A stretch of 64,000 bases of DNA, taken from assembly GCF_000347035.1 (NCBI RefSeq), contig NZ_ANIJ01000049.1, positions 73,501-137,500 of the forward strand. Reading direction: 5' to 3'. Positions 55,369-63,991 of the stretch are shown here, in pieces. Below the pieces are notes generated by a model, which worked only from the letters and a program-made list of their open reading frames with translations, made no database searches and had not been told where the DNA came from. The translations under genes were made by a program, and so were the position numbers. Within the stretch, counting starts at the first letter, position 1. The number at the start of each line of letters is the position of its first letter. This DNA comes from Leptospira sp. B5-022 (GTDB lineage: Bacteria > Spirochaetota > Leptospiria > Leptospirales > Leptospiraceae).

Positions 55369-56217
55369 TTACGTTTCCGGAATAGAAGGGGGAGAAGGTA
55401 CTTCCCCTTTCGGTTCCGTGATCCTCTCTAGGGGGAGTTTTTTTACGTGTTCCGCCATTTCTTTTAAGATGTTCGCAGTGATATCTTTCATAATATCGCC
55501 GATCACTTCCGTTTCTAAAACTTCCGCGATCATTCTTCCGATATCTTCTCCTAATTTATGAGAGATCTGCGACATGAAAGGTATCTTGGATAATTCTTCC
55601 AATAAAAACTTAGATTGTAAGGATTCGTTTACCTTGGAATTTAGTTGATCATTATGTTTAGAAATGGCCTCTTTTGCGAGCTGACTATAATCCAGTCTTA
55701 GCATCACTTCTTCCACTCTTGCCAATGAATGTAAAAATACGGCATCCGCGATCGTATCTACGATCACATCCCTGAATCTGAATGTGATCTCGCGAGTTAG
55801 AACTTCGCTAACGTTCTGGCCCGATGTCCCGAACCTATAGAATGCAATCGCAAGTTTAACTCCTCTTAAAAGTAAAAACGGCCTCAGGAAAAATAGAGGG
55901 ATGATACCAATGAGTTCGTACCAGTTGGTTCTCAAATATTTTTTGATGTCTTTTTTTTGACGAATTTTGATCCAAACTTCTATTCCCCATAAAAATATGA
56001 CGAATAAGTCGAACGCTAGAATATAAGCGGGAATGTCCTTGTGGATGAATTCTTTGTAAGAGTTTACGAATAGTAGAAAGAATACGTCGATTGCGGCCAA
56101 ACCTAAAAGAAAATAATCTTTTGCAGTACCTGGCAAAACACTTCTCCAATATTTTACCCTTTGTATGAAGTTTCGGATTTTAGAGGATTTTGCCGGTTGG
56201 GAATTTGCTTCCGCCAT
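55369..56217 (-). CDS. Membrane protein resembling a voltage-sensor module without pore
   Basis: Four helices in the first 140 residues: YFLLGLAAIDVFFLLFVNSY, AYILAFDLFVIFLWGIEVWIKI, WYELIGIIPLFFLRPFLLL and RGVKLAIAFYRF. The second has the acidic residues and Trp/Glu spacing of a voltage-sensor S2, the third looks like S3 (NWYELIGIIPL), and the fourth has Arg/Lys at intervals like a weak S4. No pore-helix or selectivity filter follows. The C-terminal 140 residues are helical, amphipathic, with KEAISKHNDQLNSKVNESLQ. It converges with the thioesterase gene, 3 bases apart. Confidence 0.6.
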   Translation of the reverse strand: MAEANSQPAKSSKIRNFIQRVKYWRSVLPGTAKDYFLLGLAAIDVFFLLFVNSYKEFIHKDIPAYILAFDLFVIFLWGIEVWIKIRQKKDIKKYLRTNWYELIGIIPLFFLRPFLLLRGVKLAIAFYRFGTSGQNVSEVLTREITFRFRDVIVDTIADAVFLHSLARVEEVMLRLDYSQLAKEAISKHNDQLNSKVNESLQSKFLLEELSKIPFMSQISHKLGEDIGRMIAEVLETEVIGDIMKDITANILKEMAEHVKKLPLERITEPKGEVPSPPSIPET

Positions 56218-56291
56218 GAGCCATTGTCCGATTCGGTTCGGTGTTTACAAGTTTTTCCAAAACATACATTCTGGTCACTAGTTTTAAAGGG

Positions 56292-56783
56292 ATGCATTTA
56301 GTCGTAGACGGTTTCAACCTGATTTACAAAATTCCTGAATTGGAAGAGTATATGTATTCCAATCGATTGAGGGATGCCAGAGTCGGCCTCTTGCGGATTT
56401 TGGAATCTTATTCTTCTAAATTGAAAAGTTCTAAGGTCCATGTTTTCTTCGATGGTAAAAAAGAAAAAGGGAACGAGACCAAAGAAGATTCATACGGAAA
56501 AATACACGTTTATTTCAGCCAGGACAGAAAGGCGGACGATTTGATCAAGGAATATATCAAGTTTGCTCCAAGGCCTGCGGATCTATTTGTTGTGACTTCC
56601 GATCAGGAAATTTTGGCTTTTGCAAAAAGACTAGGAACAAAACCTATACTATCCGAAGAGTTCGTAAAAAAAATAGAAAGCGCCTTAGCGGAAAAACCGA
56701 CTCGGGAAGAAAAGGACTCCGGTGCAAAACTTTCTCCGGGAGAGATTCTCTACTGGAAGGAACTATTCAAGAAGGGAAAGTAA
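56292..56783 (+). CDS. NYN/PIN-domain nuclease of YacP type
   Basis: Probable RNA-processing nuclease. N-terminal MHLVVDGFNLIYKIPELEE, conserved acidic residues in VHVFFDGKKEKGN, HVYFSQDRKADDLIKEYIK and LFVVTSDQEILAFAKRLGTK form the metal-binding PIN-like core. ATG 56292 has AAAGGG immediately upstream; ATG 56241 is a longer frame with no such site. 163 aa. The next gene (MBOAT) follows after four bases. Confidence 0.82.
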   Translation: MHLVVDGFNLIYKIPELEEYMYSNRLRDARVGLLRILESYSSKLKSSKVHVFFDGKKEKGNETKEDSYGKIHVYFSQDRKADDLIKEYIKFAPRPADLFVVTSDQEILAFAKRLGTKPILSEEFVKKIESALAEKPTREEKDSGAKLSPGEILYWKELFKKGK

Positions 56784-56787
56784 AAGA

Positions 56788-58287
56788 GTGCTCTACAATT
56801 CGATCTTATTTTTCGTTTTTTTCTCCGTCATATATTCAATCTATTGGCTTCTTCCGGAAAAGAGAAGATCCGATTTTTTACTCATTTCCAGTGCGATCTT
56901 TTACGTAATCGCTTCTTCTACCATCTTAAATGGGCTCTATTTCTTTTTTCATTTCTTAATTATCGTTTTATTCAATTATTTCGCATATTTTAAGATCAGG
57001 ACTTCCGCAAAACCGAAGGTTTGGATGATCTTTGCCGTTCTTTTAAACGCGATTAATCTAGGATTCTTTAAATATTTTTACTTTATGAACAGGATACTTT
57101 TTGATCTTACTAAGTATCCGTTTTTTGACGAAGTTCCTCGAATATTGCAGATCTCTCTTCCTTTAGCGGTGAGTTTTTACAGCTTTCAAATGATTGCTGC
57201 GGCTGTGGATGCCTATCGCAAACCGGAAGGTGATGTGATCGGATTGAAACAATATCTTAGTTTTGTAATATTCTTTCCGGTTTTGATTGTAGGGCCGATT
57301 TTAAGGACTAAGGATTATTTCGTAAATATCGGACATTTGAGCCCAGATAAGGATAAGGTTATTCGCGCCTCTTATCTGATGATCTCAGGTTTGATCAAAA
57401 AATTACTGATCGCGGACCCTGTGGCCGGAGTGATCGCTCCAGTGTTTTCGAATCCAGGACAGTACGATAATCTATCCTTGGTCTTAGCTGCTTTCGGATA
57501 TGCAATCCAAGTATATTGTGATTTTTCGGGTCTTACGGATATGGCAAGAGGAGTCGGTCTATATTTCGGATTTGAACTTCCTGAAAACTTTAATGCACCT
57601 TTGTTTTCTCCTTCCGGAAGAGAATTATGGCAGAGATGGCACATGACTCTTTCTTTTTGGCTTAGGGATTATATTTATTTTCCTTTGGGTGGAAGTAAAA
57701 AAGGAGAATGGCGGACCTACCTCAATCTGATCATCACTATGACGGTGGGCGGGGTATGGCATGGCGCAGACTATACGTTTATAGCATGGGGATTCTATTG
57801 GGGAGTCATTCTCGCTTTCGAAAGGTTTTTAGTAGGCAAGTTCGGTTGGAACGACGAAGATTCCAAAAGTAAAATTCTGAACTTCTTGAGGATACAATTC
57901 GTATTCTGTTTATTCTCATTCAGCGCGATCTTATTTAGGGCAAACTCAGCAACTAAGATGCTTCAACACGTTGTGGGACTTGTTACGAATACTCCTAATT
58001 ATTTATCCGCTTCTTTACAATCCTTAGGCTTTGGCTGGATAGAAAATTCTATTTCCCTGGTCACCGGACCTTCTCCTTTTATTTTAGAATCCATGAAGAA
58101 TATTGAAAAGATCGGATATTCTTATTTGGGATTTATCGTTTTCCATTGGATCCAATCCAGAAAGGACTTATTGTTGAAATGGGGAAGAGGAAAGGATTGG
58201 CTACTTGTGGCCTGCGGGGTAGGGACGGTATTTGCCATCGCATTATTATCGGAGGATTCCGGAGCCTGTATCTATTGTCAATTTTAG
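56788..58287 (+). CDS. MBOAT O-acyltransferase (AlgI/DltB-like), module 2
   Basis: Paralogue of the 26235 gene. Ten or so hydrophobic segments, SGLTDMARGVGLYFGFELPE, NFNAPLFSPSGRELWQRWH, and the invariant histidine in VGGVWHGADYTFIAWG. GTG 56788 comes 4 bases after the NYN gene and has AAGGGA upstream; ATG 56722 would lie inside that gene. 499 aa. It is followed 14 bases later by an SGNH-like gene, so the two form a transfer module. The acceptor is unknown: the likely candidates are LPS O-antigen, other surface glycans or teichoic-like polymers. Confidence 0.9.
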   Translation: MLYNSILFFVFFSVIYSIYWLLPEKRRSDFLLISSAIFYVIASSTILNGLYFFFHFLIIVLFNYFAYFKIRTSAKPKVWMIFAVLLNAINLGFFKYFYFMNRILFDLTKYPFFDEVPRILQISLPLAVSFYSFQMIAAAVDAYRKPEGDVIGLKQYLSFVIFFPVLIVGPILRTKDYFVNIGHLSPDKDKVIRASYLMISGLIKKLLIADPVAGVIAPVFSNPGQYDNLSLVLAAFGYAIQVYCDFSGLTDMARGVGLYFGFELPENFNAPLFSPSGRELWQRWHMTLSFWLRDYIYFPLGGSKKGEWRTYLNLIITMTVGGVWHGADYTFIAWGFYWGVILAFERFLVGKFGWNDEDSKSKILNFLRIQFVFCLFSFSAILFRANSATKMLQHVVGLVTNTPNYLSASLQSLGFGWIENSISLVTGPSPFILESMKNIEKIGYSYLGFIVFHWIQSRKDLLLKWGRGKDWLLVACGVGTVFAIALLSEDSGACIYCQF

Positions 58288-58301
58288 GCGATTAAATCAC
58301 T

Positions 58302-59396
58302 ATGAAAAAGAATACATTCTTACTTCTTCCTCTGCTTGTTCTTTTGATTTCCTTGGGCTTGGATCGACTGTTCACCTTAGAGTTTTTTCAATATTATTAT
58401 TCCAATACGTTATCTCATTTGAATTTTATCAGCAAAGAGGATCTATATTCGGATCTGAAAGAGTATCTGAAGAAAGACCCGGCTACACGTAAAAAAACTT
58501 TGGTGTTTTTCGGAAATTCCAGGGCGCTTCTGCTTCCTACGAAAGAATTGGAAAAAAAACATCCGGACTGGGTGCTTTATAATTTTTCTGTTCCGGGAGG
58601 ATCTCCGGATTATTTTTTATACTGGGTGGAAAGATTTCATTCGGACGGCACAAGACCGGATTTTATTCTTCTGGACCAATCATTAGAAATATATAATAAA
58701 ACTCCCGTTCTCGCATTGGACGAAGTCTTGATTTATGGCCTTTCCCCAGAGTTTATACTCAGGCATTGGACCAGGTATTCCAGAGAAGAATTATCGGTTT
58801 TTATCTCCAAGAATCTATTTCATACTTATAGAGATAGACCTAAACTCTGGCGGGTTTTGGAAAGAATGCAAAACTCCTCCGCTTTAGCCAAAGTGTATCA
58901 AACAGCGGTCCAAAAAGTGTTGACTATGCTTAAAGAAGAAAGGGGAAGCACTCCTAGAGAGCTTGTTAAACAGAAACATACGGATGAACAGCTTGTAAAG
59001 GTATCCGAAACGGATTTTTCCTCCTATTTAAAACCGTATACCTTTCATTCGAATATGTTCGAAATGCAGAAAGATTCCATCAGTATATTAAAAGAAAACA
59101 ATATACCTTACGCGACTATCTGGGTGAAGGTGGCTCGTCCATATTTTAATCTATATATGACTAGGAAAGTGGAAACTTCCGAAGGTCTCAAAACTCCCAT
59201 GGAAGTCTGGAAACCTATTGTGGAGAAGTTTAATCAAGAGACGGGGACGCCTTTCTGGAATATGAACGAGGATCCGAATTATAATTGTGAGGAATTTGCG
59301 GATCCAGGTCATATGTCCCCGAATTGTTTCCCCGTCTTCGGAGATTATATCTTTAGAAAGTTAGAAGAAACGTTTCCAAAGATTCATACGAAATAA
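58302..59396 (+). CDS. Membrane-anchored SGNH-like protein, module 2
   Basis: Same architecture as the 27653 product: an N-terminal anchor (FLLLPLLVLLISLGLDR) and an extracytoplasmic domain. SGNH-like elements: GNSRA with Ser73 (in FFGNSRALLLP) and DPGH with Asp334 and His337. The other copy has GDSRA; here Asp is replaced by Asn before the Ser. 364 aa. It follows the MBOAT gene by 14 bases and overlaps the opposing sirtuin gene by 13 bases at the 3' ends. Confidence 0.78.
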   Translation: MKKNTFLLLPLLVLLISLGLDRLFTLEFFQYYYSNTLSHLNFISKEDLYSDLKEYLKKDPATRKKTLVFFGNSRALLLPTKELEKKHPDWVLYNFSVPGGSPDYFLYWVERFHSDGTRPDFILLDQSLEIYNKTPVLALDEVLIYGLSPEFILRHWTRYSREELSVFISKNLFHTYRDRPKLWRVLERMQNSSALAKVYQTAVQKVLTMLKEERGSTPRELVKQKHTDEQLVKVSETDFSSYLKPYTFHSNMFEMQKDSISILKENNIPYATIWVKVARPYFNLYMTRKVETSEGLKTPMEVWKPIVEKFNQETGTPFWNMNEDPNYNCEEFADPGHMSPNCFPVFGDYIFRKLEETFPKIHTK

Positions 59397-60112
59397 GAAA
59401 CAATTTCCGGTAGGATTTCTCCCGCCTTTCCTTGTAGGAATAGGTCCGCGTATCTGCTATAGCCGCTTGGATCGAGATTTATCTCTATCACAAAAGCTCC
59501 GTTTTCTTTTGCAATCCTGGCAAGTTCTACGGGAATTCCTACAGCGCCGGAAGAACCGATCACTAAAGCGAGTTCCGATCTTTCTGCAAGAGACACAGCT
59601 TGGTTTAATAGTTCCGTATCATAACTTTCTCCGAACCATAGAACATCCGGTCTTACCAAGTTTCCGCAGTTTGCACATTCTATAGAAATTTTCAGTTTAG
59701 AAAGATCCGAATCATAAAAGTGAGCGCAGCTGATACATCTATTCCTAAAAATATTTCCGTGGATTTCCATGACCTTTTCGGAGCCTGACTTTTTATGAAG
59801 GCCGTCCACGTTTTGGGTGATTAGGTAAAAATCGGATCTTTTCTTTTCCAATTCTGCCAATGCAAAATGAGCAGGATTCGGAGACTTAGTAGAGATTAAT
59901 TCCATTCTCCAGAGATACCATTCCCAAACGAGTTTCGGATCTTTACGAAATGCTTGAGGAGTTGCAAGGTCCTCCGCCCTATATTGTTTCCAAAGACCTT
60001 CTTTTCCTCTGAATGTAGGAACTCCGCTTTCCGCTGAAATTCCTGCCCCCGTGAGCGCTAGAATATTCTTGGAATTCTTAAATCTGTTTTTTAGCTGCGG
60101 CGATATTTGCAT
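59384..60112 (-). CDS. cobB: NAD-dependent protein deacylase, sirtuin class III (CobB-like)
   Basis: Removes acyl groups from lysine using NAD. NAD motif GAGISAESGVPTFRG, ITQNVDGLH, catalytic His118 in MEIHGN, and zinc cysteines Cys126/Cys129 and Cys146/Cys149. Tyr66 and Arg69 form YLWR, the YxxR signature of Sirt5-like enzymes that prefer succinyl- or malonyl-lysine. ATG 60112 follows the upstream DJ-1 stop by one base; an upstream in-frame start at 60181 is unlikely. 242 aa. Confidence 0.93.
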   Translation of the reverse strand: MQISPQLKNRFKNSKNILALTGAGISAESGVPTFRGKEGLWKQYRAEDLATPQAFRKDPKLVWEWYLWRMELISTKSPNPAHFALAELEKKRSDFYLITQNVDGLHKKSGSEKVMEIHGNIFRNRCISCAHFYDSDLSKLKISIECANCGNLVRPDVLWFGESYDTELLNQAVSLAERSELALVIGSSGAVGIPVELARIAKENGAFVIEINLDPSGYSRYADLFLQGKAGEILPEIVSYFV

Positions 60113-60113
60113 T

Positions 60114-60656
60114 TTATGCAGGAAGTTGTAAGTTTTTTTCCACTTCTTTTCTTTTTTCGACCCCGGAGAGAAGTTCCACAATTTTTAAAGAGAATTCGAA
60201 TGCGGAGCCGGGACCGATACTAGTTAGAATTTTATCGGAAAGTTCTAATCTGCTTCCCGTATATTTTTCATTGGAGGGTACACTTCCGGGGAAGGCGGTA
60301 AATTTTTGGTCCTGAAGAATGTTGTGGGTTAAAAGAACGTTCGGTGCCGCACAGATAGCACCGATCCATCTGTCTTCCTTTTTAAATTTTTTTAATATTT
60401 CCGAAACTAAAGGATCCGCATTCAGATTTTTAGTTCCTTGGTTTCCTCCAGGCAAAACAATCATATCAAAATTAGAAGGATCGATTTCGGACAAAAGTGA
60501 ATCTGAAACTAATTTTATTCCTCTGGAAGCTAAGATTATATTCGAGGAAATTCCGGCAGAGACAACCTCAATCCCGGCTCTTCTAAGCACGTCCACCACG
60601 ATGACTGCTTCCATTTCTTCCATTCCGTCCGCAAAAGGAACGAGCACCTTAGGCAT
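60114..60656 (-). CDS. DJ-1/PfpI family protein (YajL/ThiJ-like)
   Basis: Small alpha/beta protein. It has the conserved Glu near the N-terminus (GMEEMEA, Glu14/15) and the nucleophile Cys102 in GAICAAPNVLL, like DJ-1 Cys106. Members act as glyoxalases, deglycases or chaperones; the exact role is uncertain. 180 aa. ATG 60656. It precedes and probably is cotranscribed with the sirtuin gene, one base apart. Confidence 0.9.
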   Translation of the reverse strand: MPKVLVPFADGMEEMEAVIVVDVLRRAGIEVVSAGISSNIILASRGIKLVSDSLLSEIDPSNFDMIVLPGGNQGTKNLNADPLVSEILKKFKKEDRWIGAICAAPNVLLTHNILQDQKFTAFPGSVPSNEKYTGSRLELSDKILTSIGPGSAFEFSLKIVELLSGVEKRKEVEKNLQLPA

Positions 60657-60801
60657 ATTTTTCTCCGATCGATTGGGTTGGTTTAGAAGGTAGTGGACCT
60701 TCTCTTTATTGTCCGCATTTGCAGGCTTCAGTATCCTTGAAACTTGTCAAGGACAGGCTATCATTATATTGGGATCCTTGGAGAAGAAATCAATAAAAAC
60801 T

Positions 60802-61962
60802 TTATCTATTTAGTTCCGCTTTCTTGGACCAAGTCAGATTGGAATTCAGGAAATAATTTGAGACCATAGCTGTCAGGATGGAAAGAATATCCGCGCTGAA
60901 TTTTAAAGTAAGCTCGGAGACTCCACTCCATTGTTTGAAAATGGAATAATAGATAAAATGGAATGCTGACATTTGAACAAGTAGCCCTACCATACTTACG
61001 GAATGAAATATTAGAAATCCAATTCCTAAATTTTTGCCTGAATACCTTCTTTCATAAAATGTAAAGTAATTGTTCAAGAAGAAGTTGGATAGGATAGAAA
61101 GTTCTATACCGAAAAATACCGAAAGTGAAAAAGGATCCAAAAAGAATATCCCGGTTCGTACTTCCGGAAATTTACATAATTCGCCGATAAAAAACCCGAT
61201 TAAGTTTACAAGCACTCCGCTTGCACCTACAAGTGAATAGAGTAAGAAGGTGGGGGAGATCCATTTTCCGAAACGAATGTCCAAGATTGCCAAAAAGAAA
61301 TTTTTGATTACCGAATTGTTTAACTTTGTTTCTCCGTATATTCTTGTTTGGAAAGTATATGGGATCTCTTCAATTTTCAGTTTTTCCTTACTTCTTCCCA
61401 AAAATTCCAGAAGGATCTTAAAACCTCTCGGGTTGATAGAGTTTTTAGTTTCAGAGTACACGGAACGTTTGATCCCGAAGTAACCGCTCATAGGGTCTGA
61501 AACAGGAAGACCTAAAAGACCTTTTGCTAAAAAATTCGCAAATCTGCTGATACCAATTCTAGCCAAAGACCATTTCCCCGTAGATCCTCCTTTGGCATAT
61601 CTGGTCCCGAGACAGACATCCACATTTCTTTCATAAAAAGAACGGATCATCTCCGGAAGTATCTTTTCGTCGTGTTGCAGGTCGGAATCCATTACCACAA
61701 AAACTTCTCCTTCGGCAGCGCCCATTCCGGTTAAAACAGCGGAGGAGAGACCTTTTCCGGTCAACCTGCGGATTACTTTGAGTTGAGGTATTTTCTTTTG
61801 AAGATGTTCTGCGACTTCCCAGGTATGATCCGGACTGTCATCATCCACTACGATAATTTCATGACGATAATCGGATAGGGAGCGAGTAATTCTATCCGCT
61901 GCAATCGGTAGGTTTTTGCTTTCGTTGTATGTAGGAAGTATAACTGAAATAGATGGCCGCAT
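60802..61962 (-). CDS. GT2 glycosyltransferase fused to a GtrA-like membrane domain
   Basis: The N-terminal GT-A domain resembles dolichol/polyprenyl-phosphate mannose synthases: SVILPTYNESKNLPIA, IIVVDDDSPDHTW, VMDSDLQHDEKILPEMI (DXD-like). The C-terminal third is a GtrA-type four-helix membrane domain (LLYSLVGASGVLVNLIGFFI, LSNFFLNNYFTFYERR, IGFLIFHSVSMVGLLVQMSA, FSADILSILTAMVSNYF). The two functions, making and flipping a lipid-linked sugar, commonly occur together in O-antigen or glycan modification. 386 aa, ATG 61962. The sugar is unknown. Confidence 0.9.
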   Translation of the reverse strand: MRPSISVILPTYNESKNLPIAADRITRSLSDYRHEIIVVDDDSPDHTWEVAEHLQKKIPQLKVIRRLTGKGLSSAVLTGMGAAEGEVFVVMDSDLQHDEKILPEMIRSFYERNVDVCLGTRYAKGGSTGKWSLARIGISRFANFLAKGLLGLPVSDPMSGYFGIKRSVYSETKNSINPRGFKILLEFLGRSKEKLKIEEIPYTFQTRIYGETKLNNSVIKNFFLAILDIRFGKWISPTFLLYSLVGASGVLVNLIGFFIGELCKFPEVRTGIFFLDPFSLSVFFGIELSILSNFFLNNYFTFYERRYSGKNLGIGFLIFHSVSMVGLLVQMSAFHFIYYSIFKQWSGVSELTLKFSADILSILTAMVSNYFLNSNLTWSKKAELNR

Positions 61963-62255
61963 GAAACCAAATTTCTACAAGCAAGTTTCGAATTCAATAT
62001 TTTAAGTAATTAATTGATTACATACTAAATACAAATAAATTTCCAGACCAAAGTATTTAGAAAACGTAAATGATTTCGACCAAATTCTATTCTTTCTCGA
62101 ACTAGGTATGCACTCGGATGAAGTAAAAATTTGTATTCTACTTCGGTCGAAAATATATCGGGAATGCTCCATGTTTGAGGAGATATTTAACCGCTTGACT
62201 TTTGAAAGTGGAACGGATTTGATCTCGGGTCGAAAATCATCAGATAGGCAACAAT
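61963..62255. other. Divergent intergenic gap with possible promoter
   Basis: Between GT2-GtrA and the lectin-like gene. It is AT-rich at 62000-62050 (GTAAT-TAATTG-ATTAC near 62005). A weak TTGACT (62195-62200) with TTTGAT 17 bases later could be a promoter for the right-hand gene. A 54-codon frame (62108-62272) is also open there; I do not claim it. Confidence 0.4.
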
Positions 62256-63104
62256 ATGACTCCCACCTTTAGAATGTTAGGTATTGCTAGTTTCTTTTAT
62301 TTAGGCATTTTCGATCTCGGAACGAATATCATTTTGGAACAAGTTTTAGATCCTTCCTACCGAACAAAAAACCAACTGGAAGCGAGTTCTTGTAATCCTC
62401 CTGGAACTTATGAATTTTTTCCAGGAACAGGTTATTATCCGAGCGGTTCTAGCGAGGTTTATACCTGGCAAACACCAGACGGAGTTTCGTTCGAAGGTTT
62501 TGAAACGTACGCGGATGGAACGGTGATAGAAGTAAGTTCTAATAAGGCTTTGCAATCGCATATTGAAGTTACTTCCGGAAGTCTGCTATCCAAACATCTT
62601 TCGGGTGGGCTTTATAAGAGGGCGAAAACGGAAGATTACAATTTTAGGATGTTGATCCAAGGTTTACATAATGGTTCTCGGGTAAAATGGACGGATCAAG
62701 CCGTTGAGGCGAGGTTTTATATAGATTCTTGGCAGGAAGCAACGGACAATTGGCAGGGGATTCATTTATTCACGAGATACAGGACAGAAAATGATTTGTA
62801 TGTGGCATCTCTCCGAAGTGATGGGACCGTTTATTTTAAGAAAAAACTCTGCGGGACTTACACAACCTTGGCAACCGGAACCCTAAAGGATCAGGCAGGA
62901 AATCCAAAATCTTTTCAAACAAAACGATGGTATAAGCTGACCTTAGTTGCGATTGGGAACCATATTGACTTTTACGTGGATAATGTTCTGCAATTGTCCG
63001 TTACGGATGGGACCTTTAGCTGGGGAACATCCGGACTCCGGACAGATTATGCAAATGTCTATCTGGACGATCTGATTTTGTATGATGATTTGAGCGATTT
63101 TTGA
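62256..63104 (+). CDS. Exported Concanavalin-A-like (LamG/DUF1080-type) protein
   Basis: An N-terminal hydrophobic leader (MTPTFRMLGIASFFYLGIF) suggests export. The mature part looks like a jelly-roll: FYIDSWQEATDNWQGIHLFTRYRTENDLYVASLRSDGTVYFKKK and GNHIDFYVDNVLQLSV resemble glycan-binding or glucanase-like LamG/3-keto-glycoside hydrolase domains, split here for space. Catalytic residues cannot be assigned. 282 aa. It is probably a surface or periplasmic sugar-binding protein. Confidence 0.65.
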   Translation: MTPTFRMLGIASFFYLGIFDLGTNIILEQVLDPSYRTKNQLEASSCNPPGTYEFFPGTGYYPSGSSEVYTWQTPDGVSFEGFETYADGTVIEVSSNKALQSHIEVTSGSLLSKHLSGGLYKRAKTEDYNFRMLIQGLHNGSRVKWTDQAVEARFYIDSWQEATDNWQGIHLFTRYRTENDLYVASLRSDGTVYFKKKLCGTYTTLATGTLKDQAGNPKSFQTKRWYKLTLVAIGNHIDFYVDNVLQLSVTDGTFSWGTSGLRTDYANVYLDDLILYDDLSDF

Positions 63105-63166
63105 AGAATGTAGGCACTTCGACGAGTTAAAAAAGTAGACTTCCATACGACAAAGGAGCCGTCCAT

Positions 63167-63394
63167 TTGTCTGCAGTCTCGGAATCTAAGCTTTTTATAT
63201 CCAGAAAAGGCTGCAGAGTAACTTTGTTCCGATCTAAGTCAACTTCCGATAATAGGTATTATGTCGCATTAGATTCGGCGTCTGGTGATATCGTGAACCA
63301 AGGCTATCATTCCGTAGATCCGGTTCTTTCCAAAAACAATTTGGAACCACGCAGGAAGGACGTTTTCCATGATGACTTTGACTCTTTTGCCTAG
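63167..63394 (+). CDS. Small protein, 75 aa, unknown
   Basis: TTG 63167 is supported by AAAGGAG at 63152-63158, 8 bases upstream. Sequence: SAVSESKLFISRKGCRVTLF, then a beta-like middle and an acidic tail ending DDFDSFA. No family recognised. The next small frame starts at 63369, overlapping this one by 26 bases, a layout that suggests coupled translation. Confidence 0.45.
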   Translation: MSAVSESKLFISRKGCRVTLFRSKSTSDNRYYVALDSASGDIVNQGYHSVDPVLSKNNLEPRRKDVFHDDFDSFA

Positions 63395-63614
63395 CAGATT
63401 AACTGTGTTTGAAAGTTTCGATGTTTCGGCATTTGAGGACCAAAAACTGCTATTTAAGAAAACCTATCTGCATGAGGTTCGGTCTTGGCTCTGGCTACCT
63501 TTGGTTTTCTTTTTTTGGGCAGGAGAAGATCAGAAAGAAGGACAGTATTACTATAAAGATGTGCTCTCGAATATTATCGCGAAAAAAAAAGAACTGAAAA
63601 AATGTCCTAGGTAA
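63369..63614 (+). CDS. Small protein, 81 aa, coupled to the preceding frame
   Basis: ATG 63369 has AAGGA at 63356-63360, about 8 bases upstream, inside the previous frame. It has one hydrophobic segment (SWLWLPLVFFFWAG) and a Lys-rich tail (IIAKKKELKKCPR). Possible small membrane protein. No family recognised. Together with the preceding frame it could be a two-gene unit; a toxin-antitoxin role is speculative. Confidence 0.4.
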   Translation: MMTLTLLPSRLTVFESFDVSAFEDQKLLFKKTYLHEVRSWLWLPLVFFFWAGEDQKEGQYYYKDVLSNIIAKKKELKKCPR

Positions 63615-63709
63615 AACGTCTAGTTTTTTTAAAGTTTTAGGACATAATCCCGACTTCTCCGCAGCTCTACATCGAACGTTAAGAAAGACCGGGACCTACT
63701 AAGGAAGGA

Positions 63710-63991
63710 TTAATACCCTTGCCAAAGAGAGATGGTAACGATCGTTTTTCCGTTATCGGATTTGTTATCACATTGGCATTTGATTTTAGCGGATTGGCTA
63801 TAATAACCTTGTCCGAGTGAGAATCCTGGGGCCGGCTTACAGCTTTTATACAATCCCCCATCTACCAAACGGTTACAAGCTGCTTGGATTGCTGCTTCAA
63901 TGTCCCCACTTTGTGAGCTGATTGTGCCTGGAATTGCTAAGAAGACCGCAACGGCTAATGCGGAAGCGGAGATAAATAGAAACTTTTTCAT
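63710..63991 (-). CDS. Small exported cysteine-containing protein, 93 aa
   Basis: The signal peptide MKKFLFISASALAVAVFLAI has a likely cleavage site near TISSQS. Mature protein of about 65 residues with four cysteines (AACNRL, YKSCKP, KCQC) that could form two disulfides. No family recognised. ATG 63991 is 9 bases from the window edge, so the promoter and ribosome site lie beyond it. Confidence 0.65.
   Translation of the reverse strand: MKKFLFISASALAVAVFLAIPGTISSQSGDIEAAIQAACNRLVDGGLYKSCKPAPGFSLGQGYYSQSAKIKCQCDNKSDNGKTIVTISLWQGY

Noticed and set aside
62108..62272. 54-codon frame upstream of the lectin-like gene
   Set aside because: It overlaps the start of a better-supported gene by 17 bases and has only a weak ribosome site; not enough support.
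63167..63614. Toxin-antitoxin call for the two small overlapping frames
   Set aside because: The layout fits, but neither product shows a known toxin or antitoxin domain, so only a general description is kept.
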